Of a DNA stretch of 12,220 nt, positions 1 through 6,647 are shown one piece after another. Each line of letters opens with the position of its first letter. Within the stretch, counting starts at the first letter, position 1. The DNA comes from Oscillospiraceae bacterium (GTDB lineage Bacteria > Bacillota > Clostridia > Oscillospirales > Ruminococcaceae). The stretch spans positions 1 through 12,220 of the forward strand of contig JAHZAU010000032.1 in the NCBI GenBank assembly GCA_019423755.1, given 5' to 3'. The notes beneath the pieces were generated by a model that searched no databases, was not told the origin of the DNA, and saw only the letters and a list, made by a program, of their open reading frames with translations. The translations under genes and the position numbers were made by a program.

Positions 1-87
1 GCGGATATGGCGGAATTGGCAGACGCGCTAGATTCAGGTTCTAGTGAGGTTACACTCATACAGGTTCAAGTCCTGCTATCCGCACCA
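1..87 (+). tRNA. tRNA-Leu (anticodon CAG)
   Basis: A complete type II (long variable arm) tRNA reading CUG codons. The acceptor strand GCGGATA (1-7) pairs with TATCCGC (77-83), followed by discriminator A84 and an encoded CCA (85-87). The anticodon stem CTAGA/TCTAG encloses the loop TTCAGGT, giving anticodon CAG. The T-arm contains GGTTCAAGTCC (63-73). The 7-bp acceptor stem is perfect and the long variable arm is typical of tRNA-Leu. It starts at the first base of the window, so its promoter is not visible. Confidence 0.97.
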
Positions 88-89
88 AG

Positions 90-125
90 AAAACACCTCA
101 GTCTTTGACTGGGGTGTTTTTCTTT
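90..125 (+). terminator. Intrinsic terminator after tRNA-Leu
   Basis: Starting 2-3 bases after the CCA end, AACACCTCAGTC and GACTGGGGTGTT form a 12-bp stem (one G-T pair) around a TTT loop. A T-rich run follows. It closes the tRNA transcript and separates it from the acetyltransferase gene. Confidence 0.9.
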
Positions 126-154
126 GCTGTCATTTATTTTTTGGGGGCGATACC

Positions 155-613
155 ATGGAGCTTTCCTATACCTGCGCCGGGGAAGAAGACATCGAGGCGG
201 TGTATTCCTTCTGCCGGGAGCTCATCCTGCAGTACGAGGACCTTTCCAGCATCGACCGGAACGCGGTGCTGGGCTGGGTGCGCCGGAAGCTGGAACGCCA
301 GATCGGCGAATACACCTGCGTCTGGGCGGACGCGGAGAAGGCCGGCTATTACCACTTTGCGCCCTCCCAGGGGGAGATGGAGCTGGACGACCTGTATCTC
401 TTCCCGCCATACCGGGGGCAGGGCATCGGCACCGCCGTGCTGCGCCGCTGTCTGTCTTCCACCCAGCTTCCTGTTTTCCTATATGTTTTCTGCCGCAACA
501 CGCGGGCCGTGGCCCTCTACCGACGGGTGGGCTTTTCGGTGGCCCAAACCGTCCACAACACCCGCTATCTCATGCGCTGGGAAGGGGAAAATGCGCCAAA
601 GCCGGAAAATTAA
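155..613 (+). CDS. GNAT-family N-acetyltransferase
   Basis: A predicted acetyl-CoA-dependent N-acetyltransferase of 152 residues with unknown acceptor. The GNAT core is clear: motif A runs from about residue 78 to 96 and contains the acetyl-CoA pyrophosphate-binding loop RGQGIGTAV (87-95). Motif B follows as NTRAVALYRRVGF (115-127), the common Asn/Tyr-containing acetyltransferase C-terminal motif. The frame is open upstream to an ATG at 44, but that lies inside the tRNA. The ATG at 155 has a purine-rich GGGGGCGA just upstream and fits the usual start of the fold. It lies between the tRNA terminator and the relQ-like gene, and nothing in the context tells the substrate. The C-terminal ten residues (ENAPKPEN) are probably a disordered tail. 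Confidence 0.85.
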   Translation: MELSYTCAGEEDIEAVYSFCRELILQYEDLSSIDRNAVLGWVRRKLERQIGEYTCVWADAEKAGYYHFAPSQGEMELDDLYLFPPYRGQGIGTAVLRRCLSSTQLPVFLYVFCRNTRAVALYRRVGFSVAQTVHNTRYLMRWEGENAPKPEN

Positions 614-646
614 CTAAAAGTTTTTATCCGATTGTTGTTTTACCTA

Positions 647-692
647 TTGATTTTGTACCCATATTGTTTTAGGATAGTAGGGTAATTATGGT
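647..692 (+). promoter_or_regulatory. Candidate sigma-A promoter(s) for the relQ-like gene
   Basis: The AT-rich gap before the synthetase holds two promoter-like pairs, each with 17-bp spacing. One is TTGATT (647-652) with TAGGAT (670-675). The other is TTGTTT (664-669) with TATGGT (687-692). Each matches the consensus only partly, so which one is used, if either, is uncertain. Confidence 0.4.
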
Positions 693-750
693 ATCATATC
701 CGTATTGCGCCCCGGCGCGGGACAAGCTGTACGCAGGCGCGCATACGAGC

Positions 751-767
751 AGGAGGAAGATCCCTTG
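751..767 (+). promoter_or_regulatory. Ribosome binding site that fixes a TTG start
   Basis: AGGAGGA at 751-757 sits 7 nt upstream of TTG at 765, the ideal distance. This decides in favour of a non-ATG start for the alarmone synthetase, six codons upstream of the first in-domain ATG. Confidence 0.8.
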
Positions 768-1496
768 GAACTGGAAAAATGGATGAAAAGCGATCTACGA
801 GATATTAAGAGCCCCCAGGACCTGCTGGAAATGGCGCTCTGCCTGGAGCAGTCCATGGCCCTTTACGAGTCGGGCATTCAGGAAGTCCGCACCAAGCTGG
901 AGATCCTGCAGCGGGAGTCGCGCTACACCGGCTCCCACAACCCCATCGAATCCATCAAAAGCCGCATCAAGACCCCGCTGAGCATCATGGAAAAGCTGCA
1001 GCGCAAGGGCTACGAGGTATCGCTGCAGTCCATGCATGATAACCTGAGCGATATTGCAGGTATCCGGGTCATCTGTCCGTATATCGAGGACATCTACACG
1101 GTGGCCGACCGGCTCATGCGGCAGGACGACCTGACCGTCCTGGCGCAGAAGGACTACATCAAAAACCCCAAACCCAGCGGCTACCGCAGCTATCACCTGG
1201 TGCTGGAAGTACCGGTGTTCCTTTCCGACCGCAAGCAGCCGGTGCGGGTGGAGGTCCAGCTGCGCACCATCGCTATGGACTTCTGGGCCAGCCTGGAACA
1301 TCAGATCCACTACAAGCTGGACGATTCCATCCCCGAGGATATGGCGGTGCAGCTGCGCCAGTGCGCCGAGACCATCGCCCTTACCGACCTGACCATGCAG
1401 AGCATCGCCCGCCGCATCCGGGACATGAAGCAGGAGGAAAAAGGCTCGGAAGAGCCGTCCGTCCTGCCCATGCCGCCTCGCTGCTCCTCCCGGTAG
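765..1496 (+). CDS. relQ: Small alarmone synthetase, RelQ/YjbM-type GTP pyrophosphokinase
   Basis: Predicted to transfer pyrophosphate from ATP to GDP or GTP, making (p)ppGpp, the stringent-response alarmone, in the cytoplasm. The protein of 243 residues holds a single RelA/SpoT synthetase domain and no HD hydrolase, TGS or ACT domain, which is the layout of small alarmone synthetases. Visible motifs are RIKTPLSIMEKLQRKG (67-82), DIAGIRVIC (96-104), the nucleotide-binding KDYIKNPKPSGYRSYH (129-144) and EVQLRTIAMDFWASLEH (163-179). These match the RelQ/YjbM branch best. I chose TTG at 765 because AGGAGGA (751-757) lies 7 nt before it. The ATG at 783 is too far from that site, and a start at 705 has no ribosome binding site. 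A proline-rich tail ends the protein. RelQ versus the related RelP/YwaC branch is not fully settled. Confidence 0.9.
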   Translation: MELEKWMKSDLRDIKSPQDLLEMALCLEQSMALYESGIQEVRTKLEILQRESRYTGSHNPIESIKSRIKTPLSIMEKLQRKGYEVSLQSMHDNLSDIAGIRVICPYIEDIYTVADRLMRQDDLTVLAQKDYIKNPKPSGYRSYHLVLEVPVFLSDRKQPVRVEVQLRTIAMDFWASLEHQIHYKLDDSIPEDMAVQLRQCAETIALTDLTMQSIARRIRDMKQEEKGSEEPSVLPMPPRCSSR

Positions 1497-1520
1497 CAGC
1501 AAAATCTACTCAAGCGTTGA

Positions 1521-1559
1521 AAACCGCCCTGCCGCAATATGCGGCAGGGCGGTTTTTTT
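1521..1559 (+). terminator. Strong bidirectional terminator between convergent genes
   Basis: AAACCGCCCTGCCGC (1521-1535) and its exact complement (1541-1555) form a 15-bp stem with an AATAT loop. A run of seven Ts follows on the plus strand (1553-1559). It ends the relQ-like transcript. On the minus strand a shorter T-run lets it also serve the SdpI-family gene, which stops at 1567. Confidence 0.95.
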
Positions 1560-1566
1560 GTTTTTT

Positions 1567-1977
1567 CTATTGTTTTTTGGGGCCTTCCGGCTCCTCGGGC
1601 AGGCGGGGGCGGCCCTCCTGGTCAAAGCGCCGGGCCAGTTCCCGCTCCACCGGCCAGATGGAAAGCAGCAGCACCGCCACCTGGATGATCATGAGCCACA
1701 TGCTCCACCAGGAAGCCCGGTCCTCATCCCAGCCGGCCGTGGGCAGCATCCACAGCACGCTGGCCAGCAGCATCACCAGGCCCCATTTTTTCCACAGCTG
1801 CCCCATGTACCGCTGGGCAAAATCCCAGGCGGCCTGGCTTTTGGTGGAACGGGAGGTGCGGTAGCCGCAGACCCAGTTGATGATCTTGGGCGGGTATTTG
1901 TCAAACCACACGCCGATGCCCATCATCACCGCCGGGATCAGCAGGCCGCAAACCAAAAGAAAGAGCCACCATCCCAT
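1567..1977 (-). CDS. SdpI/YhfL-family small membrane protein
   Basis: A 136-residue integral membrane protein with three predicted membrane segments (about residues 4-24, 63-81 and 88-108) and a charged, proline-rich C-terminus. Between the first two segments lies YPPKIINWVCGYRTSRSTKS (28-47), then AAWDFAQRYMGQLWKK. This is the signature of the SdpI/YhfL family (typically GYRTxRSMKSxxxWxFAxRY). SdpI of Bacillus subtilis is both an immunity protein and a signalling protein that holds the repressor SdpR at the membrane (established knowledge). The start codon lies 1 nt after the stop of the sigma-54 activator gene, with GGAGGG upstream, so the two are translationally coupled. That pairing suggests a role in controlling the activator, but this is inference; many SdpI-family proteins have no known function. 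Confidence 0.85.
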   Translation of the reverse strand: MGWWLFLLVCGLLIPAVMMGIGVWFDKYPPKIINWVCGYRTSRSTKSQAAWDFAQRYMGQLWKKWGLVMLLASVLWMLPTAGWDEDRASWWSMWLMIIQVAVLLLSIWPVERELARRFDQEGRPRLPEEPEGPKKQ

Positions 1978-1978
1978 G

Positions 1979-3004
1979 TTACGCCCTCCTTTTTTCCTCC
2001 GGGTCCGGCTTTGCGGTGCGCAGGTTATACTCTAATATCTTGTTGCACAGCTGGCGGTAGCTCAGTTCCAGGCGGCGGGCCGCCTCCGAAGCGTTGCCGC
2101 CGGTCTGGGTCAGCACCCACTGCAGGTACTCCCGCTCGCTTTGGCGTTTGAATTCCTTCCAGGGCAGCAGCTCGGCAAATTCCGCCTTGGGCGCCGGGGC
2201 CGAAGCCTCCCGGTCCATATTGTAGAGGATGGGCAGGCCCTGCCGGGTGATGACCCCGTTTTCCGAAAGCACCACCATGCGGTCCACAATATTAATTAGT
2301 TCACGGATATTTCCAGGGTAATGGTAGTTCATGAGGAAATCCCGCACCTCCGGCTCGATGCGGCGGATCTGCCGGTGGTTGTTTTTCTGGGACGCACGCA
2401 TGAAGAAGTCGATCAGGTCGGGCAGGTCCTCCCGGCGCTCCTTCAGGTTGGGCAGCCGGATGACGATGGTGCTGATGCGGTAGAAAAAGTCCTCGCGGAA
2501 GCGCCCGGCAGCGATCTCCGGCGCCAGGGGCTTGTTGGTGGCGGCGATCAGACGGAAGTCCAGCTTGCGGGGCACGTTGCTGCCGATGCGCTCGATGACC
2601 CGGGTCTCGATGGCGCGCAGCAGCTTCAGCTGGATGTTCATGCTCAGGTCGCCCACCTCGTCGATGAAGAGGCTGCCGTGGTTGGACTGTTCAAATTTAC
2701 CGGCACGGCTGCGGACCGCTCCGGTAAAGGCGCCCTGCTCGTGGCCGAACAGCTCGGATTCCAGCAGGGTCTCGGTGAAGGAACTGCAGTTGACCGCTAC
2801 AAAAGGCTGGTCCTGGCGGGAGCTGCAGGCGTGGATATAACGAGCGGCCACATCCTTTCCGGTACCGGACGCACCGATGATGAGGATATTGGCCATGGAG
2901 TCCGCTACCCGGCGACAGTCGTTGAGGGCGCTTTGGTACGCCGGCGACTTGGTCTTCAGATAGAAGGTTTGCTCCATCTGTTCTCTCGTCATATTATCCG
3001 ACAT
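1979..3004 (-). CDS. Sigma-54-dependent activator without sensor domain
   Basis: A bacterial enhancer-binding protein of 341 residues that should remodel sigma-54 RNA polymerase by ATP hydrolysis. In order it shows Walker A GASGTGKD (44-51), the sigma-54-contacting GAFTGA loop (91-96), Walker B SLFIDEVGD (111-119), sensor I AATN (154-157), an arginine-finger region FREDFFYR (169-176), sensor II GNIREL (231-236) and a Fis-type DNA-binding helix-turn-helix (about 286-326). Only about 20 residues precede the AAA+ domain, so the usual PAS, GAF, ACT or receiver domain is absent, as in PspF. The start at 3004 has GGAGGAGGGG just upstream. It is divergent from the component B operon, which has an excellent sigma-54 promoter, so it is very probably that operon's activator. 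It is followed, coupled, by the SdpI-family protein. The family call is secure; the target and signal are inferred. Confidence 0.95.
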   Translation of the reverse strand: MSDNMTREQMEQTFYLKTKSPAYQSALNDCRRVADSMANILIIGASGTGKDVAARYIHACSSRQDQPFVAVNCSSFTETLLESELFGHEQGAFTGAVRSRAGKFEQSNHGSLFIDEVGDLSMNIQLKLLRAIETRVIERIGSNVPRKLDFRLIAATNKPLAPEIAAGRFREDFFYRISTIVIRLPNLKERREDLPDLIDFFMRASQKNNHRQIRRIEPEVRDFLMNYHYPGNIRELINIVDRMVVLSENGVITRQGLPILYNMDREASAPAPKAEFAELLPWKEFKRQSEREYLQWVLTQTGGNASEAARRLELSYRQLCNKILEYNLRTAKPDPEEKRRA

Positions 3005-3039
3005 CTTCCCCTCCTCCTTTGCACTTTTTATTGAAAACC

Positions 3040-3069
3040 ATTATAGCACGAAGATGTTTTTTTTCGCAA
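3040..3069 (-). promoter_or_regulatory. Sigma-A promoter of the activator gene
   Basis: On the minus strand TTGCGA (3069-3064), an 18-bp spacer and TATAAT (3045-3040) form a good housekeeping promoter. TGC precedes the -10 box, an extended -10. It lies 35 bp from the activator's start codon and faces away from the component B operon. Confidence 0.75.
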
Positions 3070-3415
3070 GGGTGAGAAAAGAAACGCGTGTGAAATTTTT
3101 TTCCTATGCAAAAATTACCTTTTTATGGATATTTTAATAATCACGATTATTATCCGAGCGGTTGTGTCTATTCCTGGCAAGCCATTGTAAAAAATAACTA
3201 AATAATTCAATCTTTTATTCACTTTAGCTGGATTCCAGCTGCTTTGGGACAAATTTTTATTGCATTTTTTATCCGCAAAACCGGATTTGTGAGAAATTTT
3301 TTTCACATTCTCCTTTGTTTGTCCAAATTTTATCAACCTCGGGTTTTGGGTACCCATTGTGGAAAACCGCTTAACTGCGCCGTTTTTATATAAAAAATCT
3401 ATGGATTTGGAAAGT
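3070..3415. promoter_or_regulatory. AT-rich intergenic control region with palindromes
   Basis: I see no credible gene in this stretch, which is far richer in A and T than its neighbours. It contains several inverted repeats that could be activator binding sites: AGCTGG-N3-CCAGCT (3226-3240), ATCCG-N6-CGGAT (3271-3286), and a near-perfect 20-bp palindrome with arms TGTGA and TCACA (3288-3307). Partial copies of the last occur at 3072-3079 and 3088-3103. Such sites about 110-150 bp upstream of a -24/-12 promoter are where enhancer-binding proteins normally act. The A/T runs could also supply DNA bending. Binding is inferred. Confidence 0.55.
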
Positions 3416-3430
3416 TGGCACGGTATTTGC
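3416..3430 (+). promoter_or_regulatory. Sigma-54 (-24/-12) promoter of the component B operon
   Basis: TGGCACG (3416-3422), four bases, then TTGC (3427-3430). The invariant GG (3417-3418) and GC (3429-3430) are separated by exactly 10 bp, matching the consensus TGGCACG-N4-TTGC. It points toward grdX and predicts a transcript start near 3442 with an approximately 70-nt leader. A sigma-54 activator gene is encoded divergently next to it, which supports function. Confidence 0.92.
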
Positions 3431-3485
3431 TATATAGTAGGGCAGAGGGCAACGCAGACATCGGGCCGGGGATTCCGGCAAGGCG

Positions 3486-3504
3486 TTCCCTTCGGAAAGG
3501 AAGG
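3486..3504 (+). promoter_or_regulatory. Ribosome binding site of grdX within a small hairpin
   Basis: AGGAAGG (3498-3504) lies 8 nt before the grdX ATG. TTCCCTT (3486-3492) can pair with AAAGGAA (3496-3502) around a CGG loop, with one C-A mismatch. The stem covers most of the binding site. It could dampen translation, but the stem is short and may simply open. Confidence 0.4.
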
Positions 3505-3512
3505 CGCAAACC

Positions 3513-3911
3513 ATGGAATATGTACTTGTCACCAACAACGATCGCTGCCGGGATGCATTCCAGGAGAACTTCCGGGTGGAATTCTCTCCCGATTGGACCT
3601 ATCACGACGTGCTGATCCACACCCGGGACTTGGTGCACCAGGGCTACCGCCTGACCACCCATCCCATGGCCGGAAGCCTGAAGCCAAACCAGACCCCGTA
3701 CAAATCCATCCTCCTGGCACCGGATACCTTAAAGAGCGACTCGCTTATGGACGACGTGATGCTGCTGGAAAAATGCATCGAAAATCACGACAAGTTCATG
3801 AAGAACCACGAGCTGTTCCACTGGAGCGACAAGATCAAGGAGGACTTCAAGACGGTGGACCTGTCTTTGATCCAAGGCGCCGCAAACAATGCCATCATCG
3901 CAAGGATGTAA
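3513..3911 (+). CDS. grdX: GrdX family protein
   Basis: A 132-residue soluble protein of the GrdX family, a small protein of unknown biochemical role that is typically the first gene of glycine, sarcosine or betaine reductase operons in amino-acid-fermenting Clostridia. The family signature is visible at about residues 38-66: RDLVHQGYRLTTHPMAG followed by SLKPNQTPYKSI. It opens with EYVLVTNND, like a Rossmann-type beta strand. No catalytic motif or membrane segment is apparent. The ATG at 3513 has AGGAAGG 8 nt upstream; upstream in-frame starts are not supported by a ribosome binding site. It is the first gene after the sigma-54 promoter and is followed 62 bp later by the GrdE-type gene, so it should be co-expressed with component B. 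The family call rests on the motif and the context. Confidence 0.88.
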   Translation: MEYVLVTNNDRCRDAFQENFRVEFSPDWTYHDVLIHTRDLVHQGYRLTTHPMAGSLKPNQTPYKSILLAPDTLKSDSLMDDVMLLEKCIENHDKFMKNHELFHWSDKIKEDFKTVDLSLIQGAANNAIIARM

Positions 3912-3973
3912 CGATGTCCATAGTAAGCACCGGCTTATTTAGTATAGCATGAGAGAGAAAGGAGCCACACACT

Positions 3974-5260
3974 ATGAAGCTTGAGTTAGGTAAAATCCAC
4001 ATCAAGGACGTCCAGTTTGGAGAACAGACCAAAGTAGAACAGGGTGTCCTGTATGTTAACAAGGAGGAACTCATCGCCCTGCTGAAAGAGGACGAACGCC
4101 TTGCTGACGTAAAAATCGAGCTGGCTCGCCCGGGCGAATCCGTCCGCATCACCCCCGTCAAGGATGTTCTGGAACCCCGCGTGAAGGTTTCCGGCGGCGG
4201 CGGGATCTTCCCCGGTATGATCAGCAAGGTAAAAGAGGTCGGCAGCGGCCGCACCCATTGCCTGGACGGCGCCTGCGTTGTCACCTGCGGACGCATCGTT
4301 GGCTTCCAGGAAGGTATCATCGATATGAGCGGTCCCACCGCCAAATATACCCCCTTCTCCCAGACTTATAACGTCTGCGTCGTCATCGAGCCCCGCGAAG
4401 GTCTGGAGACCCACGCTTACGAGGCCGCCGGCCGTATGGCTGGTCTGAAAGCCGCCGCCTACCTGGGCGAAGCTGGCCGCAACCTGGAGCCCGACGAGAT
4501 CGTCACCTACGAGACCAAACCGCTGCTGGAGCAGATCGCCCAGTATCCGGACCTGCCGAAGGTTGGTTACATCCACATGCTCCAGTCTCAGGGCCTGCTG
4601 CATGATACCTTCTACTATGGCGTTGACGCCAAACAGTTCATCCCCACCTTCATGTATCCCGAAGAGATCCTGGATGGTGCCATCGTTTCCGGTAACTGCG
4701 TGGCTCCCTGCGACAAGGTAACCACCTACCACCACTTCCACAACCCCGTAATCGAGGACCTGTTCAAACAGCACGGTAAGACCCTCAACTTTGTAGGCGT
4801 CATCCTCACCAACGAAAACGTCTTCCTGGCAGATAAAGAGCGTCACTCCGACATGGTCGCCAAACTGTGCGAATACCTGGGTCTGGACGGCGTGCTCATC
4901 ACCGAGGAAGGTTACGGCAACCCCGATACCGACCTGATGATGAACTGCAAGAAGGTTGCTCAGAAGGGCATCAAAGTCGTTATCATCACCGACGAATTCC
5001 CGGGCCGTGACGGTAAGTCCCAGTCCCTGGCAGACGCCGTTCCCGAAGCAGACACCATGATCTCCTGCGGCAACGGTAACGTGATCGTTCACTTCCCGCC
5101 GATGGATAAGGTCATCGGTATGCTGGATTACGTAGAGAACCAGATCGGCGGCTACGAAGGCAGCCTCCACCCGGACGGCAGCATCGATGCGGAACTGCAG
5201 ATCATCATTGCTTCCACCATCGCAAATGGTTACAACCACCTGTCCGCCCGCGGCTATTAA
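3974..5260 (+). CDS. grdE: Glycine/sarcosine/betaine reductase component B, proprotein (pyruvoyl) subunit, GrdE type
   Basis: The proprotein subunit of substrate-activating component B in the selenium-dependent glycine/sarcosine/betaine reductase family. In the known enzymes it is cleaved at an internal cysteine, giving two chains and an N-terminal pyruvoyl group on the downstream chain. Here the length is 428 residues and the cleavage motif SGNCVAPCDK places the cysteine at residue 242, the position I recall for the family. Other conserved features are HCLDGACVVTC (95-105), a glycine run GGGG (74-77) and THAYE (146-150). AAGGAG lies shortly before the ATG. Together with the selenoprotein encoded 36 bp downstream it forms component B. 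The symbol follows the glycine enzyme; sarcosine (GrdG) or betaine (GrdI) versions look alike and I cannot separate them. Codon use (many GGT, GTT, ACC, CTG) indicates high expression. Confidence 0.93.
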   Translation: MKLELGKIHIKDVQFGEQTKVEQGVLYVNKEELIALLKEDERLADVKIELARPGESVRITPVKDVLEPRVKVSGGGGIFPGMISKVKEVGSGRTHCLDGACVVTCGRIVGFQEGIIDMSGPTAKYTPFSQTYNVCVVIEPREGLETHAYEAAGRMAGLKAAAYLGEAGRNLEPDEIVTYETKPLLEQIAQYPDLPKVGYIHMLQSQGLLHDTFYYGVDAKQFIPTFMYPEEILDGAIVSGNCVAPCDKVTTYHHFHNPVIEDLFKQHGKTLNFVGVILTNENVFLADKERHSDMVAKLCEYLGLDGVLITEEGYGNPDTDLMMNCKKVAQKGIKVVIITDEFPGRDGKSQSLADAVPEADTMISCGNGNVIVHFPPMDKVIGMLDYVENQIGGYEGSLHPDGSIDAELQIIIASTIANGYNHLSARGY

Positions 5261-5296
5261 TCCAGGGTTCATGCTTGACTACAAGGAGGCATAATT

Positions 5297-6604
5297 ATGG
5301 CTAAATATCGCATTGTACATTACCTGAATAACTTCTTCGCCGGTGTTGGCGGCGAAGAGATGGCCGGTATCGAGCCGGAAGTTCGCGAAGAAGTCCTTGG
5401 TCCTGGTCTGGCACTGTCCCAGGCTCTGGGCGAAGATTATGAGATCGTTGCTACCGTAATTTGCGGCGATAACTGGTTCGGTGAGCACCTGGAAGAAGCC
5501 CAGGAGCGCATCGTTAAGATGGTTGAGCAGTACAAACCCGACCTGTTCCTGGCCGGACCTGCCTTCAACGCTGGCCGTTACGGCGTTGCCTGCGGTACCA
5601 TCTGCCGCGCGGTAGAAGACAAACTGGGCATCCCGGTCCTGACCGGTATGTACATTGAAAACCCCGGCGCTGATATGTTCAAGAAGGACCTGATCATCGT
5701 CGAAACCAAGATCTCCGCTGCCGACATGCGCCGCGTGGTTCCGATCCTCAAGAACCTGATCGTCAAGATGACCACCGGTCAGGAGATCCTGGGCCCCAAA
5801 GAAGAGGGCTACATCGAGCGCGGTATCCGCGTCAACTACTTCAACGAGCGCCGCGGCTCCGAGCGCGCCGTCGAACTGCTGGTCAACAAGATCCTGGGCA
5901 AGGAAGTTTATACCGACTACCCGATGCCTGTTTTCGACCGTGTACCGCCGGCAGCTCCCGTTGCAGACGTTTCCAAAGCGAAGATCGCCATCGTTACTTC
6001 CGGTGGTATCGTTCCGCAGGGCAACCCCGACCACATCGAGTCCTCCTCTGCTACCAAGTATGGTAAATACAGCATCGCTGGTATGGACCACATGGACAAG
6101 AAGGACTTCATGACCATCCACGGTGGTTATGACCGCGCATTCGTTACCGAGAACCCCAACCTGGTCGTTCCGCTGGACGTTCTGCGTGAACTGGAAGCCG
6201 AAGGCAAGATCGGCAAACTGGCCGACTACTTCATCACCACCACCGGTACCGGTACTTCCACCGGCAACGCCAAACGGTTCGGTGAAGATTTCGCACCCAA
6301 GCTCAAAGAAGACGGCGTAGACGCAGTCATTCTGGTATCCACGTGAGGCACCTGCACTCGTTGCGGCGCAACGATGGTAAAAGAAATTGAACGCGTTGGT
6401 ATCCCCGTTGTTCATATGGCTACCGTAGTTCCCATCTCCCTGACGATCGGCGCAAACCGCATCATCCCCGGCGTTGGTATCCCCTATCCTCTGGGCGATC
6501 CTAGACTGGGCGAAGTGGAAAGCAAGAAGATCCGCCGCAAGATGGTAGAACGTGCTCTGAAAGCACTGGAGACCCCGGTGGAAGAGCAGACCGTATTCGA
6601 ATAA
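5297..6604 (+). CDS. grdB: Glycine/sarcosine/betaine reductase component B, selenoprotein subunit GrdB type (Sec by TGA readthrough)
   Basis: The selenoprotein subunit of component B. In the known enzymes its selenocysteine attacks the alpha carbon of the substrate and passes a carboxymethyl group to selenoprotein A. The reading frame carries an in-frame TGA at 6344-6346 and continues to 6604. With that codon read as selenocysteine the protein is 435 residues with Sec350 in the motif ST-Sec-GTCTRCGATMVKEIE. This gives the family's UxxC pair (Sec350, Cys353). The downstream part (HMATVVPISLTIGANRI, then PLGDP) is the conserved C-terminus, so this is recoding and not a nonsense mutation. Also conserved are GPAFNAGRYGVACG (residues 89-102) and VTSGGIVPQGNPD. 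AAGGAGG precedes the ATG. Whether the substrate is glycine, sarcosine, betaine or another amine cannot be told. Function requires GrdA, GrdC/GrdD and the selenocysteine machinery, none of which is in the window. Confidence 0.95.
6344..6378 (+). promoter_or_regulatory. UGA selenocysteine codon with SECIS-like hairpin
   Basis: Twelve bases after the TGA (6344-6346), CGTTGC (6359-6364) and GCAACG (6368-6373) form a perfect 6-bp stem around a GGC loop inside the coding region. Bacterial SECIS elements are hairpins placed about 11 nt after UGA that bind the elongation factor SelB, so position and size fit. The stem also codes for the conserved TRCGAT residues, so part of the pairing may be a by-product of the protein motif. 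Confidence 0.75.
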
Positions 6605-6616
6605 TAACGAATTGCA

Positions 6617-6647
6617 GCGGGGACCGTATCCGCGGTCCCCGCTTTTT
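6617..6647 (+). terminator. Intrinsic terminator after the component B operon
   Basis: GCGGGGACCG (6617-6626) and CGGTCCCCGC (6633-6642) form a perfect 10-bp GC-rich stem with a 6-nt loop, followed by TTTTT. It lies 12 bp after the grdB stop. Transcription probably mostly stops here, so the downstream transporter is either expressed by partial readthrough or has its own promoter. Confidence 0.93.

Noticed and set aside
3115..3357. An 80-codon open frame on the minus strand in the AT-rich region
   Set aside because: It is rich in Lys, Asn and Ile as expected from AT-rich DNA, lacks a good ribosome binding site and overlaps the probable activator-binding palindromes.
3986..5272. A 428-codon open frame antisense to the GrdE-type gene
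   Set aside because: It mirrors the sense gene, has a low-complexity composition full of V, D, G and Q, no family motifs and no ribosome binding site. It results from the strong codon bias of the sense gene.
6344..6346. Nonsense mutation or pseudogene split of grdB
   Set aside because: The TGA is at the conserved Sec position, the downstream frame is intact and conserved, and a hairpin follows at SECIS distance.
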